The notes: generated from the sequence alone by a model not told the origin. A stretch of DNA of 64,000 bases from Promethearchaeati archaeon (GCA_013166775.1 JABLTJ010000027.1:1-64000); one strand, 5' to 3'; shown: positions 46,693 to 56,756, counted from the stretch's first letter. Translations and numbers: made by a program.

Positions 46693-47555
46693 AACTGCTC
46701 CCAGAACTCCTTTTCAGGATGTTCTACTTTCTCAACTAATCTTTTATCATGCCAACAGAAATCACAATAAGAATTACCTATCATGAGAGATTTTTCTCTT
46801 GTTAGAACAAAGCTTTCATTCATTCTATTTATCGTTAGAAAATCAGGATAACATCCAACCAAATAACCAAACTCTTTATCAAAGCCATTATACAAGTGCT
46901 CCAATGCTTGTTGGGTCATGCATTTTTCTATTTTTATTCCTACTTTGCCTTGATCTATTTTAAAGGCAGTAAAATTGAAGGTTTCTTTATATTCACTTTC
47001 ATACAGCTCTACCATCTGTTCAATCATTTCCATAGTTGGTTCCCTTTTCTCTCCATCTATATAGAGATATTCAAGGTATTCTTTGTAGAACTTCAGAGCT
47101 TCCTCTCTAGGCATGATTTCTTTGAGTACAACAGCCATAATGTACTTTGGAATTATTCTCCCACTCACTCTATCAAGAATTGTTATTTGCATTTTTTTGG
47201 TTCTTCTACTAACATAGTATTTCTGAAGATTCAGAGAAATCTTTGAGACTTGTATCAATTTATTTCTCAATATTCTGAAGAAATCCACAATTAACTCTTT
47301 GCCATCTCTTCTCTGTAATCTAAAATTCTTTAATAAAGATTGAACTGCTTCTGGTAGGTCTTGTTTCTCAGCTATTATTTTAGAAAATTCTTTTCCTAGT
47401 ACTCGAACATAAGGAAGAAAATAATCTGGGTGAAAATTCACCAAATATTCTAGAAAGGAATTTAGTTCGAGCAGAATCCTATTAACAAAGTTTCTAAGAT
47501 GAAATTCAACTTCGTAATTTTCATCATACTCGCTATACTTTTCTCGAATAATCAC
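46689..47555 (-). CDS. L-2-amino-thiazoline-4-carboxylic acid hydrolase-like protein
   Basis: C-term FGYLVGCYPDFLTINRMNESFVLTREKSLMIGNSYCDFCWHDKR resembles the ATC-hydrolase family. Confidence 0.5.
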   Translation of the reverse strand: MIIREKYSEYDENYEVEFHLRNFVNRILLELNSFLEYLVNFHPDYFLPYVRVLGKEFSKIIAEKQDLPEAVQSLLKNFRLQRRDGKELIVDFFRILRNKLIQVSKISLNLQKYYVSRRTKKMQITILDRVSGRIIPKYIMAVVLKEIMPREEALKFYKEYLEYLYIDGEKREPTMEMIEQMVELYESEYKETFNFTAFKIDQGKVGIKIEKCMTQQALEHLYNGFDKEFGYLVGCYPDFLTINRMNESFVLTREKSLMIGNSYCDFCWHDKRLVEKVEHPEKEFWEQF

Positions 47556-47697
47556 ATTAATTCAACCTTTAGAACACTTATTTAGTTGTTGGGTATTTGT
47601 TATACAGCACTCTGTTATTATTGTATCTGTAGTTCGATATATTTCTGTTTATTGAGGAAAGAATTTAATTGACTTCAGACTCATTGTTAATAGTATC

Positions 47698-48045
47698 ATG
47701 AATCTCATAGAAAATTATCGTTTTGGTAAGATCGTTATTAATGGTCAAAAATATAATAGAGACCTTATCGTTTTCCCGGAAGAAATTAAAACAAATTGGT
47801 GGCGTAAGGATGGCCATTCCCTTTGTCTAGAGGATTTAACAGTTCTTGATGATATCAAAACTGATTATCTTGTGGTTGGTATTGGTTCTGCTGGTGTCAT
47901 GAAGGTTCCTTCTGATGTTTTACAAAATCTGAGCCAGAAGGATATTGAAGTCATTGTTCTGAAAACCCCTGAAGCAGTTGAAGAGTATAATCGTTTAGCT
48001 AAAGAAGGGAAACAGGTAGTTGGTGCATTTCATCTAACTTGTTAA
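47698..48045 (+). CDS. Mth938-like domain (DUF498/AAMDC/NDUFAF3-like) protein
   Basis: YRFGKIVINGQKYNRDLIVFPEEIKTNWWRKDGHSLCLEDL...VVGIGSAGVMKVPSDVLQNL...AVEEYNRLAKEGKQVVGAFHLTC. Confidence 0.85.
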   Translation: MNLIENYRFGKIVINGQKYNRDLIVFPEEIKTNWWRKDGHSLCLEDLTVLDDIKTDYLVVGIGSAGVMKVPSDVLQNLSQKDIEVIVLKTPEAVEEYNRLAKEGKQVVGAFHLTC

Positions 48046-48103
48046 CATTAATCGTGGTTTGTTTTATTCAAAAATTTTTAAGTTAGTGTAAGAAAGATAA
48101 TCC

Positions 48104-48925
48104 ATGGGTTCTAAGAAAAGAGATGAGGAAGTAGTTTTGATTACTGGTGCTACTGGTGGGATAGGTACTGTTACAGCTAATCTTTTACATAACAATGGAT
48201 ACAAAGTTTATGGTACTACTCGGAATCTAAATAGTGCTCCAAAAACATCATTTAAACTTCTACAGCTTGATGTAACAGAAGATACTTCAGTAAAAGGATG
48301 TATTGAGGAAATTATATCTAAGGAAGGAAAGATCGATGTTCTAATCAATAATGCAAGTTTCTCATTATGTGGTTCGGTAACTTATCTTTCAGCCAAAGAT
48401 TTTCAAGCACAATTTGAGACAAATTTCTTTGGTGTTCATAGAATGATTTCAGAAGTTCTTCCAGGGATGTTAGAAAGAGAGGAAGGGAAAATCATCAATA
48501 TTGGTACGCTAGGTGGAAGAGCTGCAATGCCTTTTCAAGCTCCATATAGTTCAACAAAAGCAGCATTAGCAATTTACACTGATACAATCAGGATGGAATT
48601 ACAAACAAAGGGAATTAAAGTTTCATTAGTTGAACCTGGAGATATCAAAACTGATTTTCAAGCTGGAAGAAAATTCGCTAAAGGGTACGAGAATGATTTA
48701 GTAGCTCAGCAAGTAGTTGATTTGTATCATGAAAATGAAAGGAAAGGAACACCTCCAAAAAGAGTAGCAAAGAAGATTCATAAGATTATAAGAAAGAACA
48801 ATCCAAAACCAAGATATCTAGTGGGATTAATGCAAACATTCCTAGTAGGATTTCTCTTTAGATTACTTCCAATTTCCGTACAAGTATGGGGATTAATGTG
48901 GTACTTTAAAATTCCCAGAAACTGA
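48104..48925 (+). CDS. Short-chain dehydrogenase/reductase
   Basis: VVLITGATGGIGTVTANLLHNNGYKVYGTTR; NNASFSLCG; APYSSTKAAL. Confidence 0.9.
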   Translation: MGSKKRDEEVVLITGATGGIGTVTANLLHNNGYKVYGTTRNLNSAPKTSFKLLQLDVTEDTSVKGCIEEIISKEGKIDVLINNASFSLCGSVTYLSAKDFQAQFETNFFGVHRMISEVLPGMLEREEGKIINIGTLGGRAAMPFQAPYSSTKAALAIYTDTIRMELQTKGIKVSLVEPGDIKTDFQAGRKFAKGYENDLVAQQVVDLYHENERKGTPPKRVAKKIHKIIRKNNPKPRYLVGLMQTFLVGFLFRLLPISVQVWGLMWYFKIPRN

Positions 48926-49044
48926 AAAGTAAAACATGAACCCTCATATTTTGCTTTTTCATCGTCTCATCTGAAATCTTTATAAAAAACCTCTTAGATT
49001 CATCAATCTAACTTCAATATGCCTAAATTGCAATGGTGGAGAAA

Positions 49045-50256
49045 ATGTCTAAATTCTTTAAAAAATGTAATCGGTATTATCGTTTTGGAGAACCAACTAT
49101 AGCCAAAAATCTTGGTATTTACCCTTATTTTCATCGTATTCATGGAGAGCAAAATCCTATTGTGCAAATGGATGATAAAGATATTATCATGCTGGGGAGT
49201 AATAATTACCTTGGTATGACTTCTCATCCCCAAGTTAAACAAGCAGCAAAAGATGCAATTGATGTATATGGGGTAGGTTCAACAGGGTCTAGATTACTCA
49301 ACGGAACCATGGATATTCACATTGAATTAGAAGAGAGATTAGCTAAATTCATGGGAACAGATGATTGTGTAGTTTTTTCAACAGGAATGCAAGCTAATCT
49401 TGGAGCTATCTCAGCGTTGCTTTCAGAAAAGGATGAATGGATCATCTCAGATCAACAAAATCATGCGTCTATAATCGATGGTATTCGTCTTGGAAGAAAT
49501 AATCCAAAAAACAAAAAAATCTACGATCATTGTAATATGGACTCATTAGCTAAATGTTTGAAAGATACACCAAAAGGTAAAGCTCTAATTGTTACTGATG
49601 GTGTTTTTTCGATGGAAGGAGATCTAGCTAAAATGAATGAAATAATGGATTTAGCTGAAGATCGTGATGCTGGTGTATACATAGATGATGCTCACGCTGT
49701 TGGAGTTATTGGTCCTCATGGGAAAGGTACAGCTGCTCATTTTGATATGGTTGATAAAGTTCATCTAACAATGGGTACTTTTTCCAAAAGTTTTGCAACA
49801 GTGGGAGGTTTTGTTGCTGCAAATGAGCAAATCTGCAATTGGCTAAGGCACAAGGCTAGATCTTTTATATTCTCAGCTAGTCCACCTCCAGCTACATGTG
49901 CTACTGTTTTAGCAATTTTAGATATCATAGAGAAAGATGATTCCTATAGGCAAAAACTTCTAGCAATAGGAGATAAAATGAGAAAAGGATTAACTGATAT
50001 AGGCTTTGATACTGGTAATTCAGTTACACCAATAATCCCACTAGTTGTTGGAGAGACTCGTCGGACAGTTAAATTTTTCAAGAAGCTGTTTGAACACAAA
50101 CCTAGAGGGATTTTTACTAACCCTGTAGTTCATCCTGCTACTCCAAAAGGAAGAGAATTAATCCGTACATCATACATAGCTACTATGACGGATGAAGTAA
50201 CCTCAGAAGCTCTGGATATTTTCGAAGTAGCTGGAAAGGACATGAAGTTGATTTAG
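49045..50256 (+). CDS. Alpha-oxoamine synthase (KBL/AONS/serine palmitoyltransferase-like) PLP enzyme
   Basis: MLGSNNYLGMTSHPQVKQAAKDAIDVYGVGSTGSRLLNGTMDIHIELEERLAKFM; DDAHAVGVIGPHGKGT; GTFSKSFATVGGFVAA (PLP Lys). Confidence 0.9.
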   Translation: MSKFFKKCNRYYRFGEPTIAKNLGIYPYFHRIHGEQNPIVQMDDKDIIMLGSNNYLGMTSHPQVKQAAKDAIDVYGVGSTGSRLLNGTMDIHIELEERLAKFMGTDDCVVFSTGMQANLGAISALLSEKDEWIISDQQNHASIIDGIRLGRNNPKNKKIYDHCNMDSLAKCLKDTPKGKALIVTDGVFSMEGDLAKMNEIMDLAEDRDAGVYIDDAHAVGVIGPHGKGTAAHFDMVDKVHLTMGTFSKSFATVGGFVAANEQICNWLRHKARSFIFSASPPPATCATVLAILDIIEKDDSYRQKLLAIGDKMRKGLTDIGFDTGNSVTPIIPLVVGETRRTVKFFKKLFEHKPRGIFTNPVVHPATPKGRELIRTSYIATMTDEVTSEALDIFEVAGKDMKLI

Positions 50257-50265
50257 ATATTTTTC

Positions 50266-50871
50266 TTATTTTCCTACTCTTACTGAACAGGTTAAATGCC
50301 CACCTACGTATCCAAGAAAGACGGAACAACCTAGAAGTATTAGGCTTAAAGTTATTGACCAAAGAATTTCTAAACTATTAGAATCAATTAGAAATGCTGA
50401 AACAGCAAGTAAAATTGAAAGAATTATTGCTGTACTTCCAACCATAATTTTCTGTTTAAGCATTGGAGTTGTTATTGATTTGAATCTTATCTTCCCATCA
50501 AGTATGCCAGCACTCAAAGCAGCTACAAGAACAAAAGGTAATGCCACAGATAATATTCTCAAAGCCATGAGGAAATAGGTTTGGATCGGTTCGTTAAGTA
50601 TTGCAACAAGTATTGAAATACCAAGAATAAATGGAATAAATCCTTGGGGGAAATGTACTAGAATAGGATGAATATGAAATTCTAATATCTTCATTCGTTT
50701 CTCTGAAATTGTAGGTTCATAGGGTTCAAAAGCGGATTTCTTCACTCCACAAGCAGGACATAAATCTCCCAGTTTGCTTTCCTTTATCACATATCCACAG
50801 ACTTTACATTTAACAAATTGAACCATTATATCACTCATTAAATATAGATTGAATAAAGAAAAGCAATTCAA
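50266..50871 (-). CDS. Rubredoxin-like domain fused to DUF2231-like membrane domain
   Basis: VKCKVCGYVIKESKLGDLCPACGVKKSAFEPYEP rubredoxin-like site; EFHIHPILVHFPQGFIPFILGI = HPxLVHFP motif; 4 TM. Confidence 0.75.
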   Translation of the reverse strand: MNCFSLFNLYLMSDIMVQFVKCKVCGYVIKESKLGDLCPACGVKKSAFEPYEPTISEKRMKILEFHIHPILVHFPQGFIPFILGISILVAILNEPIQTYFLMALRILSVALPFVLVAALSAGILDGKIRFKSITTPMLKQKIMVGSTAIILSILLAVSAFLIDSNSLEILWSITLSLILLGCSVFLGYVGGHLTCSVRVGK

Positions 50872-50892
50872 CTTCTATTTAATATTTGCTAA

Positions 50893-51462
50893 TTAAAGCA
50901 ACTGCAGGAATTCTTTGGCAAAATTTTCAATCTGAATCCAATCCCGAAGATCAGTTATTTCTTTGGTAGAGTCGGTTTCTAATCCAGTTTGCTTCCCAAC
51001 CATTACTAGTATTTTTTTATCAAGCCAGCTCATCCTTGATGTTTTAGATAGATCCATTAAACCTCCAAAAGCATCAAAAAGATCTACTTTTTCCACTCCT
51101 AGTTTGTTTAGTGCATCCTTTGTGTATTCTACTTTCACTTTCTCATAATGTTCTGGAACTGCAGCATAACCAGAGCTAACGAAGAACCCCAGCTTTCCCT
51201 TAAATGAGTTAAGAGCATCCTTTTTCTTTGTTATAAAATTCTTTACATGTTTTGTCCATTGACCTATTTTTATACTAGTTCCAATTAAGATTCCAGCATA
51301 ATTATCGAAGGATAAATATTCATCATTTGCAGGTGGTTTTTTCAGATCTACAACTAAAACGTCAAATTCGTTTTCACCTAGAATGCTAGCTATTCGTTCA
51401 GAGATACCTTCTGTACTTCCGTAACGTGTCCCATACAAAATCAATACTTTCTTTTTATTCAT
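50893..51462 (-). CDS. Flavodoxin-domain protein
   Basis: KVLILYGTRYGSTEGISERIASILGENEFDVLVVDL...YAGILIGTSIKIGQWTKHVKNFITKK...FVSSGYA. Confidence 0.85.
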   Translation of the reverse strand: MNKKKVLILYGTRYGSTEGISERIASILGENEFDVLVVDLKKPPANDEYLSFDNYAGILIGTSIKIGQWTKHVKNFITKKKDALNSFKGKLGFFVSSGYAAVPEHYEKVKVEYTKDALNKLGVEKVDLFDAFGGLMDLSKTSRMSWLDKKILVMVGKQTGLETDSTKEITDLRDWIQIENFAKEFLQLL

Positions 51463-51508
51463 TATTATCTACTCACATTTCATTTTAAGATTTTAACTCA
51501 ATCTCTAT

Positions 51509-52054
51509 TTACTTATTCTTCTTAAATTTCAGACCAGGAATCCATTTAGCTACACTCTTCCTGTAATTCTCATAATCCTCTCCGAATTGAGCTAATAATA
51601 ATCTTTCTTCATAAGAGGAGATGAAATCATAGAAAATAATTATGATAATCCAAAATCCTAGGGATGCTAGAGAAAAAGTTGCAAGAAATAATCCCAAGAA
51701 TAGTAAGATAAATCCTAAATACATTGGATGTCGTACAACTGCAAATACTCCTTTTTTTATTACTCCATGTTCATCTCTTTCTTCACCAAAAACCATTCCG
51801 TGAGCTTTGAATGCTAAAAAACCAGCAAAAATCAAAGTAAAGCTTGAAAGAATTCCTCTAACATAATTAGGAACATATTGAATAAGAAAAGTAGAGAATT
51901 TAAAAACAAAGGAATCCAAAATCCAGAGGACTAGAAAACTGAAAAGCAAAATCAGTTGTCCAATATCTGAAAGTTTGTGTTCTCCAGCTAAATCAATTCT
52001 ATGTTCATATTCTTTCCTTTTGTGCCCTTTGATTTCTTCTTCTCTTTTATTCAT
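51509..52054 (-). CDS. Isoprenylcysteine carboxyl methyltransferase/PEMT-like membrane protein
   Basis: GVIKKGVFAVVRHPMYLGFILLFLG...EERLLLAQFGEDYENYRKSVAKWIPG. Confidence 0.85.
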   Translation of the reverse strand: MNKREEEIKGHKRKEYEHRIDLAGEHKLSDIGQLILLFSFLVLWILDSFVFKFSTFLIQYVPNYVRGILSSFTLIFAGFLAFKAHGMVFGEERDEHGVIKKGVFAVVRHPMYLGFILLFLGLFLATFSLASLGFWIIIIIFYDFISSYEERLLLAQFGEDYENYRKSVAKWIPGLKFKKNK

Positions 52055-52150
52055 AAAGAAAATATTGTATGTTTATTATTTATTTGTTTGTAAATACGAA
52101 GTTTGCATCAATCCTTAAAGTTTATTAGGTTAGGTTATAACATCTACGAG

Positions 52151-52588
52151 ATGACAACAATCACTAAAAGCGAAACCAGGAAGAAACCAAATAGTTTTTT
52201 CAAATATCTAGCAATATTTGTAGGTCTTCTTGTAATTGGAACTTTAGTAACAGCTCTAGTTTTGATGTTCACATCATTTAGCTTTAACGGAGGAGAATTT
52301 AATATTGATAGACTGAACCTTTCAACATATTTGTTATATGGTGTTGCAGGATCATTCCCGTTAATCTTTATGCCGACAATTTTTCTATGGGTTTTTTCGA
52401 GAAGAAAAAGTATAATGAATAATGTGAAAATCAGTATGCAAGCCAGAGGAATAGGTCCTTTTGCAGCTAGCTTTCAACATCCAGGAGTAAAAAATGCTAG
52501 ATTTTGTGAATATTGTGGGTATGAAGTTAGAACAGGAGAACGAGAATGTCCAGAATGCAGTGGGCCTGTAAGAAAGTTAGATATATAA
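52151..52588 (+). CDS. Two-TM protein with C-terminal zinc ribbon
   Basis: FCEYCGYEVRTGERECPECSGPVRKLDI; start moved to internal ATG MTTITKSE. Confidence 0.7.
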   Translation: MTTITKSETRKKPNSFFKYLAIFVGLLVIGTLVTALVLMFTSFSFNGGEFNIDRLNLSTYLLYGVAGSFPLIFMPTIFLWVFSRRKSIMNNVKISMQARGIGPFAASFQHPGVKNARFCEYCGYEVRTGERECPECSGPVRKLDI

Positions 52589-52880
52589 TTGATAGACTTT
52601 TAAAGACTAAGCTTTTAACGAATCATTTTCTAAATATTAGAATCTACTTGTAGATTCTTACTTCATTTTGTAATCTGTTTTATTTCAAAAACAAAGCTTT
52701 TAATAAAGCAATAAACACTCTTCGTTTTGAAACCACTCTCTTGATTCACAGAAGGGAAGGGTCACAGGAAAGCGTTTAGCAAGAAAAGGAAGAAAAAATC
52801 TTTTGCTTATTGTTTTTCAGTATTTCATTTTAAGGTCGCACTATAGAAATCGATAAAAAGATAAATTTTGTAGCATAAAC

Positions 52881-53318
52881 ATGATAAGATCTCTCTACAT
52901 TATGTCACCAGGAGGTGTTCCAGTCTATTATTATGATAGGATTCTGCAGGAAGATAAGGTAGCAGATGCGATTCTCTTTACGGCATTAATTACAGCGATT
53001 AAGAATTTCATGATAGAGACCGATGTAGGAGAACCTGAAGTTTTTTCAACCAAAACAAGAGAAGTATACTTGGAATCAACGGATTGTTTTAGTGTAGCTC
53101 TAATAAAAGATGTGGATGATACTATTCATACTACAATCGTCAAAGGACTCCTTTCAGACCTTACTTCCGAACTTTATTTTGTTTTAGGTGATGATCAAGC
53201 TTGTAACGTAATAGATTTGGAACAAGCAGAGATGGTAAAAGATATAGCAGACTTGGTAATAAATGAGTGGGAGAAAAAAATAGAACTGGAAAGAAAAGAA
53301 AAAGAAGAAAAAGAATAA
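52881..53318 (+). CDS. Longin-like domain small protein
   Basis: MIRSLYIMSPGGVPVYYYDRILQEDKVADAILFTALITAIKNFMIETDVGEPEVFSTKTREVYLESTDCFSVALIKD: beta-hairpin then long amphipathic helix layout as in Asgard longin/roadblock-type proteins. Confidence 0.5.
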   Translation: MIRSLYIMSPGGVPVYYYDRILQEDKVADAILFTALITAIKNFMIETDVGEPEVFSTKTREVYLESTDCFSVALIKDVDDTIHTTIVKGLLSDLTSELYFVLGDDQACNVIDLEQAEMVKDIADLVINEWEKKIELERKEKEEKE

Positions 53319-53336
53319 CTTTTTTTTGGTATTTAC

Positions 53337-54185
53337 TCATCTTGATCTTTCAAGCATTACAGAAGTTGCGGCTGAAATATACATCAGTGCTTGGAAAGTT
53401 TTGTATGCATCTATCATTGTAGAAGTTGTATATTCAATATTCAATGCATCTGTTCTTTTGACAAAAGGTAAAAGTGCTATAGCATCTGCCTGATGTGTAT
53501 CCCTTAATGTTAACTTTACTTCAACTGGTGTCTTAGTTACAAGGGGTTGGACATTCTTTTCACTGAAATTGGAATGAGCTCTATTGACTGCATTTCGTAA
53601 ATCTTTCTCTATTTTCACCAAGCTTGGACTTTTCGCAGAGAGTCTGCTATATGATTGTTTGAGAGCAACCGTTTCTGACCAAGGGGCATAAGTCTTCACA
53701 TCATCCTCAAGGAGTTGTCTGTCACCTGCAACAAGAATCACAGGAACATTAAGTTCTCCAGCTACGTAAGCATTCAAAAGAAATTCACTTGACTCAACAC
53801 CATTTACCAAGATTTTGTGTACTGAACCTCCACTGTAAGTATGATCAAAAGTAGAATTCTCAGTTGCTGCTTTTGCATGATAGCCTAAGAACAGTGCTAC
53901 ATCACATTCAGCTACACCTGCAACCATACTTGTTGGTCGTAAACTACCACGAATTATTTCCACGCATTCTGGTAAATCATCAACAAGCAGATTTACCATG
54001 GGACCATGGGAATCAGCTATGATAATCTTATCAAAACCATTTTTGTGTAATTGATCTGTTACGACTAAGGTAATTTTGGTTGCAATTTTCCTTACTTCTT
54101 CGTACTGTGCACCTTTGAGGTTCAAATGACCAGGTATTACCACGTATGGCATTCCTTCTAAATCAACAGAGATAAATGCTTTCAT
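53337..54185 (-). CDS. M55 (DppA-type) D-aminopeptidase family protein
   Basis: MKAFISVDLEGMPYV (SxDxEG), IIADSHGPMVNLLVDDLP, GYHAKA. Confidence 0.9.
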   Translation of the reverse strand: MKAFISVDLEGMPYVVIPGHLNLKGAQYEEVRKIATKITLVVTDQLHKNGFDKIIIADSHGPMVNLLVDDLPECVEIIRGSLRPTSMVAGVAECDVALFLGYHAKAATENSTFDHTYSGGSVHKILVNGVESSEFLLNAYVAGELNVPVILVAGDRQLLEDDVKTYAPWSETVALKQSYSRLSAKSPSLVKIEKDLRNAVNRAHSNFSEKNVQPLVTKTPVEVKLTLRDTHQADAIALLPFVKRTDALNIEYTTSTMIDAYKTFQALMYISAATSVMLERSR

Positions 54186-54280
54186 CTAATTCACTTCATA
54201 ATAAATTGTCGAAAACTAATTAAAGTATTTCGCACACAAACTAGTTTGTAACTAAATCATACTGACTTTGATGTGATTGT

Positions 54281-55138
54281 TTGAAAATCAAGATAAAGTG
54301 CATTTATGATAGTAATATTAGACAAATAGATAATTTTGGCTCCTTCAATGGAGTATCCTTTCTTCTTGAAACAAATAGAGGTAAAATGCTGTTTGATACT
54401 GGACTGGTCAGTTGGAGATTACTAAGAAATTTAAAAAATCTAGAAATTTCTCCTAATAGTATAGATAGAGTAGCAATTTCACATGGACACATGGATCATG
54501 TACGAGGAATCAAAGCACTCGCAAAAGTCCGATCAACTGACACGAAACTGAAGATTTTTGCTCATCCGAATATTATGGAGACAAAGAAAGCATGTTTTTA
54601 TGGAATTAAGCTTTGGAATGCAGGCTTTCCAAAAATGACAACAGAACTAATGGACAAACTGGATTTTGATTACAGCAAAGAACTTCGCGAGATTGAACCT
54701 CAAATATTTCTGTCAGGAGAAATCCCGTTTGAGAAAAGAAAGGAAGAACAGAATTTATCACAATTTTTCTGGCACAAAGTTAATGGAAATTGGAAACACG
54801 ATCCAATCATAGAAGAACAATGTATGATAATTAAGACTAGTAAGGGTTTAGTAATAATGTCTGGAGATTGCCATATAGGATTAAAAAACACTTTATTCAG
54901 GGTTAGAGAGTTATTTGATGAAAAAATTTATGCTTTTATTGGAGGACTACATTTGACTAAATCAACCACTAAGAAAATTACCAAAATTACTGAGGCGATT
55001 GAGCAAAACTTCAGTCACATAAAGTTTTACCTTAATCATACTTCAATTGTAAGAGCAATCAGTCATTTCAGAAAAAAGTTAGGTGAGGATATTATTAATA
55101 ATTTCTTTTTAGGTTCAGAATTAATTTTTGAATATTAA
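54281..55138 (+). CDS. MBL-fold protein (dihydropterin-type / RFAP-synthase-like)
   Basis: GVSFLLETNRGKMLFDTGLV; VAISHGHMDHVRGIKAL; SGDCHIGLKNTL; IGGLHL. Confidence 0.85.
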   Translation: MKIKIKCIYDSNIRQIDNFGSFNGVSFLLETNRGKMLFDTGLVSWRLLRNLKNLEISPNSIDRVAISHGHMDHVRGIKALAKVRSTDTKLKIFAHPNIMETKKACFYGIKLWNAGFPKMTTELMDKLDFDYSKELREIEPQIFLSGEIPFEKRKEEQNLSQFFWHKVNGNWKHDPIIEEQCMIIKTSKGLVIMSGDCHIGLKNTLFRVRELFDEKIYAFIGGLHLTKSTTKKITKITEAIEQNFSHIKFYLNHTSIVRAISHFRKKLGEDIINNFFLGSELIFEY

Positions 55139-55151
55139 AAAAAGAAGGGAA

Positions 55152-55820
55152 TTATTTTCCCACTTCTTTAAGAATCTGTGGAATAAGATTTTTAAAATCA
55201 GCAGTTTCAGGAATTCCTTGGTAAGGATCACCCTGTCGAACAACATTCAATATAGCTACATCAGCACCATTAAAATAAGCAGAACGAATTCCACTTGGTT
55301 CTAAACCCCCAGCTACAGAAATGAAAGAATCAAACTTAGAATGTGTTTTTGCTATATCTTTATACCGTATAATCTTTCTTCTTGTGCTCTCCTCATCTCT
55401 TCCCTTATGAATTACAATAAAATCTGGTTTAGTCTTCAATGCTAAAAGATGTTTTAGTGGATTCTCTACACCAAGCATATCAACCATAGAATATATACCT
55501 CTTGAAGTACACGTTTGATTAAAGAGATCAATGGTTTCCGTAGGAGCTGAACCCATGACAGTTACTGCAGTAGCACCTGCCTGTGAAGCAAACATAACTT
55601 CATTCACGGCTCCATCTGTAACCTTCAAATCTGCTACAACAAGCCCTTTCCAATATCTTCTAATGAGTCCTACTCCAGCCATTCCAGTTAGTTTGATATA
55701 AGGTGTACCCGCTTCAATGATAATTCGTGAATCGTAAGGAATCTTTGGTAATATTCTTCGAACTTGGCTTGCATCAGAGTTAAACGCTATTTGGAGATAG
55801 CGAGTATTGGGATCTAACAA
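55152..55820 (-). CDS. OMPDC-superfamily 3-hexulose-6-phosphate synthase-like enzyme
   Basis: LQIAFNSD; IIIEAGTPYIKLTGMAGV; VVADLKVTDGAVNEVMFASQAGATAVTVMGSAP; SVAGGLEPSGIRSAYFNGADVAILN. Confidence 0.8.
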   Translation of the reverse strand: MLDPNTRYLQIAFNSDASQVRRILPKIPYDSRIIIEAGTPYIKLTGMAGVGLIRRYWKGLVVADLKVTDGAVNEVMFASQAGATAVTVMGSAPTETIDLFNQTCTSRGIYSMVDMLGVENPLKHLLALKTKPDFIVIHKGRDEESTRRKIIRYKDIAKTHSKFDSFISVAGGLEPSGIRSAYFNGADVAILNVVRQGDPYQGIPETADFKNLIPQILKEVGK

Positions 55821-55831
55821 TTAACTCCCCT

Positions 55832-56611
55832 TTATTTGGTTACTTTTTTTACCGCGTCTGTTATCCCTTCAGAAATATCATTAGGCATGAATATGACAAT
55901 TTTCTCACTTGGGTCTTGAGCAATATCCCTGATAGTTTGAAGTGTTCGTAGAGCTAAAGCACCTTTTTGTTTGGATAAGTTTTCAGCAGCATCAGCGAGG
56001 TTTTGAGATGCTTTAAGTTCTCCTTCTGATTGAATGATTGCAGCTCTTTTCTCTCTTTCAGCTTCAGCTTGCTTTGCGAAAGCTCTTTTCATTTCTCCTG
56101 GTAATTCAATCTCTTGGATTTTTATACCTTGGATATCTATTCCCCACTCACTTGTTTCCTTGTCTACAATCTCTCTGATATCTTGTGCGATTTTATCTCT
56201 TTCAATTAGAACTTGATCAAGTTCCATAGTGCCCATCGTGTCACGAAGAGCTGCTTGAGTGTATTGACGAACAGCATAAACATAATTCTCGATTTTGATA
56301 ACTGCATCTGCAGGTCTTTCAACTTTGAAATAAACCACAGTATTAGCTAAAACAGGTATATTATCCTTGGTCATCACTTCTTGTCTAGGGATATCCTGAG
56401 TAATTATTCTCAAATCAACTTTTCTAGCTGATTCCACAAATGGTGTAACATAGACCAATCCTGGACCAAGAGTTCTTTTGTATCTTCCAAATCTAAAGAC
56501 TACTATTCGCTCATATTCCATTGTAATTTTTATTCCCGCTAAGAACGTAATTATTAGTACGAAAGCTAAGATAGAAACTATTACTATTACAATTGTCCAA
56601 TAAAATTCCAT
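55832..56611 (-). CDS. SPFH/stomatin-like protein (slipin)
   Basis: IKITMEYERIVVFRFGRYKRTLGPGLVYVTPFVESARKVDLRIITQDIPRQEVMTKDNIPVLANTVVYFKVERPADAV. Confidence 0.95.
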   Translation of the reverse strand: MEFYWTIVIVIVSILAFVLIITFLAGIKITMEYERIVVFRFGRYKRTLGPGLVYVTPFVESARKVDLRIITQDIPRQEVMTKDNIPVLANTVVYFKVERPADAVIKIENYVYAVRQYTQAALRDTMGTMELDQVLIERDKIAQDIREIVDKETSEWGIDIQGIKIQEIELPGEMKRAFAKQAEAEREKRAAIIQSEGELKASQNLADAAENLSKQKGALALRTLQTIRDIAQDPSEKIVIFMPNDISEGITDAVKKVTK

Positions 56612-56756
56612 TACATTGATTCTCCTTGTTAATTTAATTGTAATTTATCAAAGAGTTCTATTTAATGTTTTGTGAATACCTAAAAAATTTGAGAATGTAT
56701 TCTCAAGGAATACTTGATAATAGAACTCTTATAAGTGCATAATTAACTCAATAATT

